Under the pieces are notes generated by a model, which made no database searches, had not been told where the DNA came from, and was given only the letters and a program-made list of their open reading frames with translations. The translations under genes were made by a program, and so were the position numbers. Positions 26,991 to 36,984 of a stretch of DNA of 64,000 bases are shown here, one piece after another (within the stretch, counting starts at the first letter, position 1; each line of letters starts with the position of its first letter). The stretch is from Novosphingobium sp. Fuku2-ISO-50 (GTDB lineage Bacteria > Pseudomonadota > Alphaproteobacteria > Sphingomonadales > Sphingomonadaceae). The stretch is from the NCBI RefSeq assembly GCF_001519055.1, contig NZ_KQ954285.1:572678-636677 (forward strand). The letters are read 5' to 3'.

Positions 26991-27871
26991 CGCACGACGA
27001 ACGCCAGCCCGAATCCCGGCCCGAACCCCGGCCCGAACTGGCGCCCGATACCCCCGCCACGCCGGGCTGGCTGATCGAACTGCGCGGGCTGGTGATGATG
27101 CTCGCGGCGGTGGTGACGTTTCACAGCCTGGTGGCCAAGCCGTTCTACATCCCGTCGATCTCGATGATGCCCAACCTGCTTGTCGGCGACCGGCTGGTGG
27201 TGTCGAAATACCCGTATGGCTGGTCGTGGGTTTCCGCCTCGTTCCACGTCCTGCCACGTTCGCGGCTGCGCCTGTTTCCGCGCACGCCGGAATATGGCGA
27301 CATCGTCATTGTCGTACCGCCCGATCGCGACGAGGACTATATCAAACGCGTGGTCGCCTTGCCGGGCGATCGCATCGCGGTCAAAGGCGGACAGATCATT
27401 CTCAACGGCAAGCCGGTGCCCCAGGTCGTCGAACCCTCGCTGATCCTGCCGGTCGATCCCAATCAGCCGTGCGATCCCGACGATTTTCCGGGCTTGCGCT
27501 TTCGCGGAGCGGACGGGCGGCGCTATTGCGAATTGCCGATCTATCGCGAAACCCTGCCCAACGGGGCGACCTATCGCATTATCGATCACCGCGACCAACC
27601 GCTCGACCACTATCCCGAAATCCGCGTGCCCGACGGCTATGTCTTCCTGATGGGGGATAACCGCGATCATTCCGCCGACAGCCGCGCACCGGTCGAAAGC
27701 AACGGCCTCGGGGGCCCGGTGCCCTTATCGAGCGTCGGCGGTCGCGCCGAATTCCTGACCTTTTCGCTCGACGGCAGCCAGGGGTGGAACCCGGCGAGCT
27801 GGTGGAAGGCCTTGCGGGCCGGACGATCGTGGACCAGACTGCGCCCGATGATCGCAGCGCGGGCGAAATGA
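26987..27871 (+). CDS. lepB: Signal peptidase I
   Basis: 294 aa. One N-terminal membrane anchor, catalytic Ser in [14 protein letters not shown] and general base Lys in [28 protein letters not shown] is box E. It cleaves Sec/Tat signal peptides at the outer face of the inner membrane. The cytoplasmic N-terminus is Pro/Glu/Arg-rich. ATG overlaps the acpS stop. Confidence 0.97.
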   Translation: MTHDERQPESRPEPRPELAPDTPATPGWLIELRGLVMMLAAVVTFHSLVAKPFYIPSISMMPNLLVGDRLVVSKYPYGWSWVSASFHVLPRSRLRLFPRTPEYGDIVIVVPPDRDEDYIKRVVALPGDRIAVKGGQIILNGKPVPQVVEPSLILPVDPNQPCDPDDFPGLRFRGADGRRYCELPIYRETLPNGATYRIIDHRDQPLDHYPEIRVPDGYVFLMGDNRDHSADSRAPVESNGLGGPVPLSSVGGRAEFLTFSLDGSQGWNPASWWKALRAGRSWTRLRPMIAARAK

Positions 27872-29013
27872 TGGATGGGCAGGACAACCCCGGCCCTGTT
27901 CAGGCCATGATTCAGGCAACCGGGGATCAGCATCCCAGCGGACCGACCGACATCCGCGACGGGCTGATCCGTCAGGAAGCCAAACGCGCTGCCGTCTGGG
28001 GCGGCGTGGCCGCGCTGATCGGGCTGGCCGTCTATCTTGCGCAACCCCTGATGGTCATTTTTGGCGGGATCGTGTTTGCCGCGATGATCGATGGCGGGCA
28101 GCGCCTGCTGGGACGCATCCTGCCCGTGCCGCGCGGCGCGCGGATTGCGCTCGTGCTGGTCGCGGCGGTGCTGTTTCTCGTCTGGCTGGCGCTGTTTGCC
28201 GGTAGCCAGATCGCCGCGGAGGCCGTCGCCATGCCCAGCATCGTCGCCGCCGAGGCGCAACGGCTGAGCGATCTCGCGCGCAGCCACGGCCTGCTCGCAC
28301 AGCGGGTCGACGTGCCCGCGCTGTGGGAGCGTATTGCCGAGCAACTCGCGGGCGGAGTGGGCCCGGTGACCCGCGCTCTGGGCGGTCTGTTCGGCGGATT
28401 TGCCACCGCGTTCCTGATCGTGATCCTGGGCATCTATTTCGTGCTGGAACCAGACCTCTATCAGGGCGGCGTGGCCTGGCTGTTGCCCGCATCGACCCGC
28501 GATCAATGGCACGGCACGGCCCATAAAATGGGACGCGCGCTGCGCCGATTGTTGTTCGGGCGGCTGATCGGCATGGCATCCGAAGGGTTTGCGACCTGGC
28601 TCTTGCTGACCGTCTGGGGCGTGCCGATGGCGGCCCTGCTCGGCCTTTTGACCGGATCGCTGGCCTTTCTTCCCAATATCGGCGCGCCGATTTCGGGCGG
28701 GCTGATGATCCTGGTCGGCTTTTCCGCCGGCTTTCATACCGGGCTTTATTGCATTGCGGTCTATGCGCTGGTGCAGATCGTCGACGGCAATATCGTCGTG
28801 CCGATGGTTGCGAAAAAGACCGCCAATCTGGCCCCTGCGCTGGTGCTCGGCGCGCAGTTGATCTTTGGCGTGCTGTTTGGCCTGCTCGGGCTCATGCTCG
28901 CCGATCCCCTGGTCGCCATGCTCAAGATCGCGCTGCAACGGCAGGCCGAGCGCAATGAACAGGGGCGCGAGGATGACGCGCCCGGATTGGCCGAAGGGAG
29001 CCCCGCTGCGTGA
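27868..29013 (+). CDS. AI-2E family transporter (PerM/YdiK type)
   Basis: 381 aa with about seven helices. GGIVFAAMIDGGQRLLGRIL, the central ILGIYFVLEPDLYQGG and FLPNIGAPISGG, then VQIVDGNIVVPMVAKKTANL are family marks. Substrate is uncertain; members have been linked to AI-2, Na+/H+ exchange or unknown substrates. ATG overlaps the lepB stop (ATGA). Confidence 0.88.
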   Translation: MMDGQDNPGPVQAMIQATGDQHPSGPTDIRDGLIRQEAKRAAVWGGVAALIGLAVYLAQPLMVIFGGIVFAAMIDGGQRLLGRILPVPRGARIALVLVAAVLFLVWLALFAGSQIAAEAVAMPSIVAAEAQRLSDLARSHGLLAQRVDVPALWERIAEQLAGGVGPVTRALGGLFGGFATAFLIVILGIYFVLEPDLYQGGVAWLLPASTRDQWHGTAHKMGRALRRLLFGRLIGMASEGFATWLLLTVWGVPMAALLGLLTGSLAFLPNIGAPISGGLMILVGFSAGFHTGLYCIAVYALVQIVDGNIVVPMVAKKTANLAPALVLGAQLIFGVLFGLLGLMLADPLVAMLKIALQRQAERNEQGREDDAPGLAEGSPAA

Positions 29014-30149
29014 AGCGCATGCTGGCCGGATTTGCGCTGCTGATGGTGGGGCTGATCGGGATCGAAGCCATGGCGCTGCGCTGGGGTTGGCTTGAGCTCG
29101 AATCCTGGCGCATGGCGCCGCGCGTGGCGTTCGAGGCGCTGCCCGCGCTGCCCGGCGATGCCTACGAATGGCCGTCGCGCTGGATCGCCCGTCCCGACTT
29201 GCCGCGCGATCCGGCGCAATACCTGCCGCCCGGCATCGGCCATGAACGCCATGGGCGCGCCTTTGTCTTTGTTCTCCACCCGACGACCTTCATGGGGCGC
29301 AATCACTGGAACGCGCCGATCGACCATGCCAATTCGCGGATGCGGGCAGAGCTTTCCGTGCGTTCGACGGCGAGTGTGTTCAACGACGAAGCGGGTGTCT
29401 ATGCGCCCCGCTATCGCCAGGCCGCGCTGGGCACGTTCCTGGCCGATCGCCCCGAATCGCAGCGCGCGCTGGCTTTGGCCGAAGGCGATGCGCGCATGGC
29501 GCTGACAGCATTCCTGCACACCATTCCCGCAGCGGCGCCGATCGTGCTGGTCGGGCACGGTCAGGGCGCGCTGATCCTCATGCGCCTGATCCGCGACATG
29601 GTACGCGGCACGCCGCTCTCCGCGCGGGTCATCGCGGTCTATCTGGCGGGCTGGCCGGTTTCGCCGCAGCATGATCTGCCGGTGATGGGAATGTCCGCCT
29701 GCACACGCGCCGATCAGGCGGGCTGCGTCATGGCCTGGATGAGTTTTGCCAAACCGGCCGATCCGCGCGAGGCGCTGGCCATGGCCATGCATTACCCGAC
29801 GCTCGACGGCGTATTGCCGAGTGCCGGGCCGAGTGCCGGGGGCGATCGTCCGCTCTGTACCAATCCGCTGACCGGCGGCGAAACGCCAGACGCCCCCGTC
29901 TCGGCCAATCTCGGCAGCATCGCTCTGGGCGATGAAGTGCGCGGTCAGGCTCTGGTGCGGCCCTCGACCGGGGCGCAATGCGACCGCGACAGCGGGCTGC
30001 TGCTGATCATGGCCCCGCCCCACCTTGGTGATGAAATCATGCCCGGCAACAATTACACCGCTTATGACTTTGCGCTGTTCTGGCGCAACTTGCGCGGCGA
30101 CATCGCCCGCCGCGAAGGCGTTTGGCTGCACGAACAGCCGACCTCATGA
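29010..30149 (+). CDS. DUF3089 family alpha/beta-hydrolase-like protein
   Basis: 379 aa. Hydrophobic N-terminal anchor ([19 protein letters not shown]), [25 protein letters not shown] with a G-x-G-x-G elbow where the usual nucleophile Ser is replaced by Gln, and [15 protein letters not shown] at the end. The replaced nucleophile leaves its catalytic status open. GTG start overlaps the preceding stop. Confidence 0.8.
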   Translation: MKRMLAGFALLMVGLIGIEAMALRWGWLELESWRMAPRVAFEALPALPGDAYEWPSRWIARPDLPRDPAQYLPPGIGHERHGRAFVFVLHPTTFMGRNHWNAPIDHANSRMRAELSVRSTASVFNDEAGVYAPRYRQAALGTFLADRPESQRALALAEGDARMALTAFLHTIPAAAPIVLVGHGQGALILMRLIRDMVRGTPLSARVIAVYLAGWPVSPQHDLPVMGMSACTRADQAGCVMAWMSFAKPADPREALAMAMHYPTLDGVLPSAGPSAGGDRPLCTNPLTGGETPDAPVSANLGSIALGDEVRGQALVRPSTGAQCDRDSGLLLIMAPPHLGDEIMPGNNYTAYDFALFWRNLRGDIARREGVWLHEQPTS

Positions 30150-30613
30150 TCACGACCCGCGCGCCCGAATTCCGCGAGTCGCTTCCCGGAGGCGGCGTCC
30201 TGCTCGGGCTCGATCCGGGCACGAAGACGATCGGCCTGGCATTTTGCGATGCCGGCTGGCGCTTTGCCTCGCCGGCCAAGACGATCATGCGGCGCAAATT
30301 TCGCGACGACAAGGCCGAGATCGCAGCTCTGATCGCTGCACGGCAGGTGGTCGGGCTGGTCATCGGCCTGCCGCTCAATATGGACGGCAGCGACAGCCCG
30401 CGCGCGCAGGCGGCACGCGCCATGGCGCGCAATCTGGCCGATCTCGCGCTGCCGACCTTGATGTGGGACGAACGCTGGTCCACCCGCGCCGCCGAGCGCG
30501 CGATGATCGATCAGGACATGAGCCGCGCGCGCCGCGCCGAACGCATCGATGCCCATGCCGCCGCGCTGATCCTGCAAGGTGCGATCGACGCGCTGACCGG
30601 CGCGCTGTTCTGA
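30146..30613 (+). CDS. ruvX: Putative pre-16S rRNA nuclease RuvX/YqgF
   Basis: 155 aa, RNase H-like fold. [17 protein letters not shown] carries the catalytic Asp, [20 protein letters not shown] follows, then [13 protein letters not shown] with the second acidic residue and [10 protein letters not shown] with the third. YqgF processes the 5' end of 16S rRNA. Last gene of the coupled operon; ATG overlaps the DUF3089 stop. Confidence 0.95.
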   Translation: MITTRAPEFRESLPGGGVLLGLDPGTKTIGLAFCDAGWRFASPAKTIMRRKFRDDKAEIAALIAARQVVGLVIGLPLNMDGSDSPRAQAARAMARNLADLALPTLMWDERWSTRAAERAMIDQDMSRARRAERIDAHAAALILQGAIDALTGALF

Positions 30614-30657
30614 GAAGCGGGTTGCAATCCGCCACTGACCCATGCAGGACGAAGGAC

Positions 30658-31143
30658 ATGGACCAATCAGAAGCCAATGAAAACGCGTTCGAGCGCTTTT
30701 CCCGCGACAACTCGTTCGATCCCTCCGCATGGAGCGAGCGGATGAATTTCGGCGGGCACAGCGGTTTTATCGGCATGCGCTATCATCAGCACGGTGACAA
30801 CTGGATCGAGCTCGGCTTCGATTGGCGCGACGATCTGGTCGGCGATCCCGAAACCGGGGTGCTGGCCTCGGGCCCGATCATCAGCTTGCTCGACAACGCC
30901 ACCTCGATGTCGGTGTGGACGCGTACCGGCCAATTCCGTCCGCAAGTCACGCTGGACCTGCGGATCGATTACACCCGCGCCGCAGCCCCGCGAAAGCCGA
31001 TCGTCGCACGCGCCGAATGTTATCAGTTGCGCCGGTCGATGGCCTTTGTGCGCGGCATTGCCCATGATGGCGATCCGGCCGACCCGGTCGCGCATGCCGC
31101 CGGGATTTTCATGCTGGTCGAAGGGCAGGAGTGGGCAAAGTGA
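30658..31143 (+). CDS. PaaI/hotdog family thioesterase (first copy)
   Basis: 161 aa hotdog-fold protein. Conserved GHSGFIGMRY and SGPIISLLDNATSM (active-site helix) with VTLDLRIDYTRAA. Likely hydrolyses acyl- or aryl-CoA esters. The ATG at 30658 follows AAGGAC. Coupled to a second hotdog gene by TGATG; the two may form a heteromer. Confidence 0.85.
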   Translation: MDQSEANENAFERFSRDNSFDPSAWSERMNFGGHSGFIGMRYHQHGDNWIELGFDWRDDLVGDPETGVLASGPIISLLDNATSMSVWTRTGQFRPQVTLDLRIDYTRAAAPRKPIVARAECYQLRRSMAFVRGIAHDGDPADPVAHAAGIFMLVEGQEWAK

Positions 31144-31547
31144 TGATGAAAAGCACCGAGCTTCCCCCTTATGCGCAGGCGATGGGCATGGAATTTGCCG
31201 GAACCGACAACGGCAGCCCGCTGATCGCGATGGATTTTGCCGAACGCGCCATGGGCCGCCCCGGATTCCTGCATGGCGGGGCGATCGGCGGCTTGCTGGA
31301 AATGGCCGGCTTTACCGCGCTTGAGGCCGAGCTGGAGCGACAAGGCGCCGATGTGCGGATCAAGCCGATCAATATCAGCGTCGAATATCTGCGCGGCGGA
31401 CTGCCCGAGCGGATTTACGCGCGCGGCGAAGTCGTCCGCGCCGGACGCCGCGTCGCCAATGTGCGGATCGACGCGTGGCAATCCGACCGCGAGCGCCCGG
31501 TCGCCAGTTGCTGGATGAATTTCCAGCTTTCGCCCAAAAAAACCTAA
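31143..31547 (+). CDS. PaaI/hotdog family thioesterase (second copy)
   Basis: 134 aa. MGRPGFLHGGAIGGLLEMAG is the hotdog active-site stretch (HGG with catalytic acid nearby), with INISVEYLRGG on the following strand. Start ATG 31143 overlaps the preceding stop by one base; GTG 31131 is an alternative. Convergent with the precorrin-2 dehydrogenase gene, ends overlapping by 4 bp. Confidence 0.85.
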   Translation: MMKSTELPPYAQAMGMEFAGTDNGSPLIAMDFAERAMGRPGFLHGGAIGGLLEMAGFTALEAELERQGADVRIKPINISVEYLRGGLPERIYARGEVVRAGRRVANVRIDAWQSDRERPVASCWMNFQLSPKKT

Positions 31548-32314
31548 AGCCGCAACTCGACAACCACCCCTTCGGGCTCGGGATCGCCGGGGGCGAGGCG
31601 CCAGGCATCAGCGCGGGCGCGGGCCAGGATCGCAGGCGGCACGTCCGGCCCGGCGATCAGCGCATCGGCGTGACCGAGCAGGCGGGCCTGACGCAAAGTC
31701 AGATCGTCGGGATCGGTGCTGGTCAGATGCATGACATGGCGCCCCGGCTTTGCGGGCACGGCATCATCGATCCAGCGCGTCACCGCGGCGCCGTCGTGTT
31801 CGCGAAACGGATCGAGCGCCCCCCCGGCGCCCAGCGCGGCATCGAGCGCGCGGCGCCGCGTCGCGCCATCGGGCCAGCGCGCGCGCAGGGCTTCGCGCGC
31901 TGCACACAGCGCCCCGGCCAGAGCGCCCAGACTGTGGGGCAACAGGACATCGAGCCGCAGCCGCAGCGCCTTGGCCAGTCCCGCACTCGCCCCGCCGGTG
32001 CCCACCGCGATCAGGACCGGCGCGCGATCGACCAGCGAGGGGGTGGTGAAATCGCACAAATCGGGCCGATCTACGACATTGACCAGCAACCCGGCGCAGC
32101 GCGCGCGCAACGCATCGGCACGAGCGGCGGTTTCATCATCATGCGCAATGAACGCCAGCCGTGCGCCACGATCGATCCCTTGCGCGAGATCGTCGATGAC
32201 CAGCCCCCCCGCGCGCATCACCAGCCGCCGCTTTGCCGCCGCCGCTTCGCCGCCGCCCAGCACGATCACCGGCTGATCCTTGATGCGGTGAAACAGCGGG
32301 AGCGCGGGCAACAT
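31544..32314 (-). CDS. cysG: Siroheme synthase-type precorrin-2 dehydrogenase/ferrochelatase
   Basis: 256 aa. Full N-terminal CysG domain (MLPALPLFHRIKDQPVIVLGGGEAAAAKR, NVVDRPDLCDF, IAVGTGGASAGLAKALR) for NAD-dependent precorrin-2 oxidation and iron insertion. After it only about 60 residues remain that resemble the start of the SUMT domain (VMHLTSTDPDDLTLRQARLLG), so the uroporphyrinogen methylase half is missing. ATG overlaps the lysA stop by one base. A separate cobA would be needed elsewhere. Confidence 0.85.
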   Translation of the reverse strand: MLPALPLFHRIKDQPVIVLGGGEAAAAKRRLVMRAGGLVIDDLAQGIDRGARLAFIAHDDETAARADALRARCAGLLVNVVDRPDLCDFTTPSLVDRAPVLIAVGTGGASAGLAKALRLRLDVLLPHSLGALAGALCAAREALRARWPDGATRRRALDAALGAGGALDPFREHDGAAVTRWIDDAVPAKPGRHVMHLTSTDPDDLTLRQARLLGHADALIAGPDVPPAILARARADAWRLAPGDPEPEGVVVELRL

Positions 32315-33573
32315 CAGACGAGGAAATCCGGCACGCGCTCGGCAGCCAGGATCGTCGCCGGGGCGATACGATCGGCAACCACCGCCCAGCGATCGCCATC
32401 GACCATCACTTCGGGCACCATGGCGCGCGAATTATAGGTGTTGGCCATTGTCGCGCCATAGGCCCCGGCGGTGCGGAACACGGCCAGATCGCCCCGCGTG
32501 ACATCGTCGATGTCGCGCGCCATGGCAAAAGTGTCGCTCGATTCGCAGATCGGCCCGACGATATTCGCCGTGATCCGCTGTCCGTTGGGCGCCACGGCGG
32601 CAAAATCGTGCCAGGCGTCATACAAGGCCGGACGCGCCAGATCGTTCATCGCCGCATCGATCACGACCCAGGGATGGACCGCGCCTTCCTTGACGCGGAT
32701 CACCCGCGTGACCAGTACGCCGGTGTTGCCGGTGATCACCCGGCCCGGCTCGAACATCAGCGTTACGCCCCAATCGGCGGTGACGCGCGCGACCATCGCG
32801 GCATAATCTGCGGGCTGGGGAAAGACTTCGCCTGCCTTGTACGGCACGCCAACCCCGCCGCCGAGGTCCATGTGCGTCACCGCGTAGCCGCTCTTGCGGA
32901 TTTCGCGCATCAGCCCGCCGACTTTGGTGAACGCCGCCTCAAGCGGGTCGAGCCGCGACAACTGGCTGCCGATGTGCAGGGCGAGGCCGCGCATGGCGAG
33001 ACCCGGCTCTGCGCAAAGCCGGGCATAGATCGCCGCCGCGCGGTCGAACGGCACGCCAAACTTGTTTTCCGCCTTGCCGGTCGAAATCTTGCCGTGCGTT
33101 CCGGCATCGACATCGGGATTGACGCGCAGCGCGCATGCGGCCGTGCGGCCCAGACCGCGCGCGATCTCCGCCAGTTCGAGCCCTTCTTCAAGGCTTTCGA
33201 GATTGAACTGACCGATCCCGGCCTCGAGCGCGCGGGTCATTTCGGCATCGGTCTTGCCGACGCCCGAAAAGACCACGCCATCCGGCGCCATCCCGGCGGC
33301 GAGCGCCCGTTCCAGCTCTCCGCCCGAAACGACATCGGCGCCATAGCCTTCGGCGGCGAGCACTTTGAGCACGGCAAGATTGGGGTTCGACTTGACCGCA
33401 AAGGCGATCCGCGCCGACGGCACGATCGACAACGCATCGCGAAACACCCGCGCATGGCGAGTCAGCGTCGCGCGCGAATAGACATAGACCGGCGTGCCGA
33501 CGGCATCGGCAATGCGCGGCAAGGGCACGGCTTCGGCATGGAGCACGCCGTCCTGGTAATGAAAATGGTCCAT
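32314..33573 (-). CDS. lysA: Diaminopimelate decarboxylase
   Basis: 419 aa PLP enzyme, last step of lysine synthesis. PLP-Lys in AFAVKSNPNLAVLK, HIGSQ, LDLGGG-like HMDLGGGVGVPY, EPGR loop and CESSDTFA are all seen. ATG 33573 (MDHFHYQDG) is the normal family start; the upstream frame overlaps lptM. Follows argH and lptM as in many alphaproteobacteria. Confidence 0.97.
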   Translation of the reverse strand: MDHFHYQDGVLHAEAVPLPRIADAVGTPVYVYSRATLTRHARVFRDALSIVPSARIAFAVKSNPNLAVLKVLAAEGYGADVVSGGELERALAAGMAPDGVVFSGVGKTDAEMTRALEAGIGQFNLESLEEGLELAEIARGLGRTAACALRVNPDVDAGTHGKISTGKAENKFGVPFDRAAAIYARLCAEPGLAMRGLALHIGSQLSRLDPLEAAFTKVGGLMREIRKSGYAVTHMDLGGGVGVPYKAGEVFPQPADYAAMVARVTADWGVTLMFEPGRVITGNTGVLVTRVIRVKEGAVHPWVVIDAAMNDLARPALYDAWHDFAAVAPNGQRITANIVGPICESSDTFAMARDIDDVTRGDLAVFRTAGAYGATMANTYNSRAMVPEVMVDGDRWAVVADRIAPATILAAERVPDFLV

Positions 33574-33595
33574 CTGAAAAATCGGTTCCGCAAAA

Positions 33596-33874
33596 TCAGT
33601 TTTCGGGGGGCAGATTGAAAGGATCGTCGCCACGTTCCTCGGACCGCACGCGCGCATCGACATTGCGTTCGGGCTTGGATTCGACCGGCGGTTTGAGCAA
33701 CTGATCGGCGTTGGGTTTGTAGGTGCTGCCATAGGGCGCGCGGGGCAAGTCATGACCGGGCTCGGGTTTCAGCACCCGGCGATTGCCGCAGCCTGCCAGC
33801 GCCAGCGCAGACAGCGCAACGAGCAACACAGTCGGGCGGGGCAGAATCGGGCGGGGCAAGATCCGGCGGGTCAT
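33596..33874 (-). CDS. LptM-like small lipoprotein
   Basis: 92 aa. Signal peptide and lipobox LALAGCGNRRVLKPEPG. The Cys-Gly-x-x-x-x-Leu pattern and the argH-lysA neighbourhood match alphaproteobacterial LptM/YifL-type lipoproteins, which help assemble the LPS translocon LptD. Proline-rich tail. ATG 33874 lies 2 bp after the argH stop; a TTG at 33880 is possible. The LptM function is inferred. Confidence 0.75.
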   Translation of the reverse strand: MTRRILPRPILPRPTVLLVALSALALAGCGNRRVLKPEPGHDLPRAPYGSTYKPNADQLLKPPVESKPERNVDARVRSEERGDDPFNLPPEN

Positions 33875-33876
33875 GA

Positions 33877-35295
33877 TCAATTCTCCAGTCCGAGCGCGCT
33901 GCGCGCCTCCGCGACGCGCAAGGCGACTTGCGTCGGGGCGGTTCCGCCATGGCTGGCGCGCGCCGCGACCGAGGCTTCGACGCTGAGCGCGGCATAGACC
34001 CGATCATCGATTCGCGCATCGATCGCGCGCAGATCGTCGAGCGGCACCTGATCGAGCGCGATGCCCCGGCTTTCGGCCAGCCGCACCGCCGTACCGGTGA
34101 TATGATGCGCCTGGCGAAACGGGATGTCGGCCTGGCGGACCAGCCAATCGGCCAGATCGGTCGCGGTGGCATAGCCAAGCTCCGCCGCCGCGCGCATGCG
34201 ATCGGTGCGAAACCGCGCCTCGGCGACCATCCCGGTCATCGCCGCGACCGACAGCGCGAGCAGCGAGGCCGCCTCGAACACCGGCGGCTTGTCGTCCTGC
34301 ATGTCCTTTGAATAAGCCAGCGGCAGGCCCTTCATGGTGATCATCAGCGACGTCAGGCTGCCGACGATCCGCCCGGAATGGCCGCGCACCAGTTCGGCAG
34401 CATCGGGATTTTTCTTCTGCGGCATGATCGAGCTGCCGGTCGACAGGCTGTCGGGCAAGACGACGAAACCGAACGGCTGGCTAGCCCAGATGATGAATTC
34501 TTCGGCCAGCCGCGACAGGTGCAGCGAAATCTGCGCCGCCGTCATCAGGAAATCGAGCGCGAAATCGCGATCCGATACCGAATCGAGGCTGTTGGCGGTC
34601 GGGCGGTCAAATCCCAGCGCCGCCGCCGTCGCCGTGCGATCGATCGGAAAGCCGGTCCCGGCCAGCGCCGCCGCGCCCAGCGGACATTCGTTCATCCGCA
34701 CGCGCGCATCGGCCAGCCGCGAACGATCGCGTCGGATCATTTCGTAATAGGCCATCAGATGGTGGCCGAGCGTGACCGGCTGCGCGGTCTGGAGATGGGT
34801 AAAGCCGGGCATGATCGACCCGGCGTGTTCGCCCGCGCGAGTCACCAGCGCGACTTGCAGCGCGCGCAGCCCGGCATCGGCCTCGTCGATCGCATCGCGC
34901 ACCCACAGGCGGAAATCGGTCGCCACCTGGTCGTTGCGGCTGCGCGCAGTGTGCAGCCGCCCGGCGGCGGGGCCGATCAGTTCGGCCAGCCGGCTTTCGG
35001 TGGTCATGTGAATGTCTTCGAGATCCCAGTTTTCGGGAACCCCATTGGCTGCATATTCCGCCGCGATCCTGTCGAGCCCACCGGCAATCGCCGCGGCATC
35101 CTCGGACGAAACGATGCCTTGCGCGGCGAGCATGGCAACATGCGCCTTTGACGCGGCGATGTCCTGCCCCCACAGTGCCTTGTCGAAGGGGATCGAGGCA
35201 TTTATCTCACGCATGATCGCCGACGGGCCGGCGGCAAACCGGCCTCCCCACATTTTATTGGCCCACATCTGATCGGAGCCCGAAGTGCCACTCAT
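33877..35295 (-). CDS. argH: Argininosuccinate lyase
   Basis: 472 aa from ATG 35295. Fumarase-superfamily enzyme cleaving argininosuccinate to arginine and fumarate. [12 protein letters not shown] start, [28 protein letters not shown] and [11 protein letters not shown] signature with the catalytic Ser loop. ATG 35268 (MWANKMWGG) would avoid an 11-bp overlap with the divergent TlpA-like gene and is equally plausible. Confidence 0.95.
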   Translation of the reverse strand: MSGTSGSDQMWANKMWGGRFAAGPSAIMREINASIPFDKALWGQDIAASKAHVAMLAAQGIVSSEDAAAIAGGLDRIAAEYAANGVPENWDLEDIHMTTESRLAELIGPAAGRLHTARSRNDQVATDFRLWVRDAIDEADAGLRALQVALVTRAGEHAGSIMPGFTHLQTAQPVTLGHHLMAYYEMIRRDRSRLADARVRMNECPLGAAALAGTGFPIDRTATAAALGFDRPTANSLDSVSDRDFALDFLMTAAQISLHLSRLAEEFIIWASQPFGFVVLPDSLSTGSSIMPQKKNPDAAELVRGHSGRIVGSLTSLMITMKGLPLAYSKDMQDDKPPVFEAASLLALSVAAMTGMVAEARFRTDRMRAAAELGYATATDLADWLVRQADIPFRQAHHITGTAVRLAESRGIALDQVPLDDLRAIDARIDDRVYAALSVEASVAARASHGGTAPTQVALRVAEARSALGLEN

Positions 35296-35857
35296 CTCGC
35301 TGCGCCTGCCTCTTGCCGTTATGCTCGCCGGGTTTAGTCTCGCCGGGTGCGATAGAGAGCCGCGCGCCCCGGCGCAACCGCAGAGCACTTCCGCCGCCGC
35401 TGCAGGCGCTTCAGGCGAAGCATTTGCCGGGCGGATCGACCGCAGCCACAAGGGCGCCGCGCTGCCGCAGGCGACGGTCACCGATCCGTCCGGGGCAAAG
35501 CTTGCCATCGAAAGCCTCAAGGGCAAGCCGGTGCTGATCAACCTGTGGGCGACATGGTGCGCGCCTTGCGTCAAGGAACTGCCCACGCTCGACGCGCTGG
35601 CCGCGCGCGAGGCGGGCAAGCTTGCCATCGTGACCGTTTCGCAGGACATGGCCCAGCCCGAAAAAGTGGCTGCCACGCTGCATTACAGCCATCTTCACCC
35701 CTGGCTCGACCCCGACAACACACTCGGCTTTTTCTACAACAGCGGCGAATTGCCGACGAGCGTGCTGTATGATGCCCAAGGGCGCGAAGTATGGCGCATG
35801 GTCGGCGCGCACGACTGGACGGGCACGACCGAATGGGCAGGGACAGCGCCGAACTGA
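35285..35857 (+). CDS. TlpA-like periplasmic thioredoxin, lipoprotein
   Basis: 190 aa. GTG start gives a signal peptide and lipobox ([10 protein letters not shown]) followed by a TlpA/ResA domain: [20 protein letters not shown] with redox pair CAPC, and [13 protein letters not shown] with cis-Pro. It reduces disulfides, for example in cytochrome c maturation or copper-site preparation. Divergent from argH with overlapping 5' ends. Confidence 0.88.
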   Translation: MPLISLRLPLAVMLAGFSLAGCDREPRAPAQPQSTSAAAAGASGEAFAGRIDRSHKGAALPQATVTDPSGAKLAIESLKGKPVLINLWATWCAPCVKELPTLDALAAREAGKLAIVTVSQDMAQPEKVAATLHYSHLHPWLDPDNTLGFFYNSGELPTSVLYDAQGREVWRMVGAHDWTGTTEWAGTAPN

Positions 35858-35887
35858 TCGCGCCCGCGCCCGGTTGAGCCGTACGTC

Positions 35888-35918
35888 GGGCCGGGGCTGC
35901 CCCGTCCCGGGCCCTTTT
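35888..35918 (+). terminator. Intrinsic terminator after TlpA-like gene
   Basis: GGGCC and GGG pair with CCC and GGCCC around a GC-rich loop, followed directly by TTTTCT. Thirty bases after the stop. Confidence 0.75.
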
Positions 35919-36113
35919 CTCCATCATGCACAAAAAATGTCCGGCGAGGTTGGCCGGGAGAGGCGACCGCATGCCGTAAGGGAAAGCGCCGCGCACCGCC
36001 TGCCGCAAGGGATTTGCATGAGTCAGGCCCCGCGCAAAGCCCCTTTTCGTTGCCGTTTCCATCCCCTAACCAATCCCTTAAACCCAATCGCTTGAACAGA
36101 GTCGGGAAGATGC

Positions 36114-36932
36114 ATGGGAATGGATGAAGGCCGGCTTGAGGACGGCGCTCGCGCGCTGCCGCTGGCACAATTGGCCGATCGGCTGAAGCCGCACGGCGAT
36201 CGTTTCCTGCTGCATGGCGCGGCGGGCTGGATGCAGGGGCGCACGATGTATGGCGGCGCATCCTCGTTCATCGGCTATGTCGCCGCGCGCCGCGCCTTTC
36301 CCGATCTGCCGCCGCTGCGCGCGGCACAGATCGGCTTCATCGCCCCGGTGGGCGAGGACGTCGAGGCGCGCGTCGCCATGTTGCGCACCGGACGAAGCGT
36401 CAGCCATGTCGAGACCTCGCTGTGGTGCGAAGGCGCACTGGTCCATCGCGCCACCTGGCTGTTCGGGCTGGCGCGCCCGGGCAACGGATCCAAAAGCGCC
36501 GAGCGACTGATCGATTTCACCGCGCCCGAAGATGGCGAAGCGGTTTCCCCCGCAGCGAGTGCGCCCGCCTTCATTCATCGCATGGACATGCGCCGCGCCG
36601 CGCCCCGGGGCAGCGATACGCGCATCGCGCTTCGCCGCTGGGTACGGCTCAAGGAACGCGACGGGCTTGATCCTTATGCCGAACTCGTCGCGATCGGCGA
36701 TACGCTGCCGCCCGGATCGATCCGCGCGATGGAGCGGCCCGGCCCGATCAGTTCGATCAACTGGTCGCTGACGCTGCTCGGCACCGACATTGCCACGCGC
36801 GACGGCTGGTGGCTGCTCGAAACCGCATCGAACCACATGGCCGACGGTTTTTCGAGCGAGACTCTGCGGATGTGGAATGCCGACGGGGTCGAAGTGATGC
36901 GCGGCCTGCAATCGGTGGCGATATTCGGATAA
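36114..36932 (+). CDS. TesB-like acyl-CoA thioesterase (double hotdog)
   Basis: 272 aa. Two hotdog halves: MYGGASSFIGYVAARRAFPD (active-site helix of half one) and a C-terminal WWLLETASNHMADGFSSETL with MWNADGVEVMRGLQ, typical of the acyl-CoA thioesterase II/thioesterase-like superfamily. First gene of a fatty-acyl-CoA cluster. ATG 36120 is an alternative start. Confidence 0.8.
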   Translation: MGMDEGRLEDGARALPLAQLADRLKPHGDRFLLHGAAGWMQGRTMYGGASSFIGYVAARRAFPDLPPLRAAQIGFIAPVGEDVEARVAMLRTGRSVSHVETSLWCEGALVHRATWLFGLARPGNGSKSAERLIDFTAPEDGEAVSPAASAPAFIHRMDMRRAAPRGSDTRIALRRWVRLKERDGLDPYAELVAIGDTLPPGSIRAMERPGPISSINWSLTLLGTDIATRDGWWLLETASNHMADGFSSETLRMWNADGVEVMRGLQSVAIFG

Positions 36933-36984
36933 GAGGTGCAGACCGCCATACGCAATGGTATGGTCCTGTCAGGAGAGGACGATA

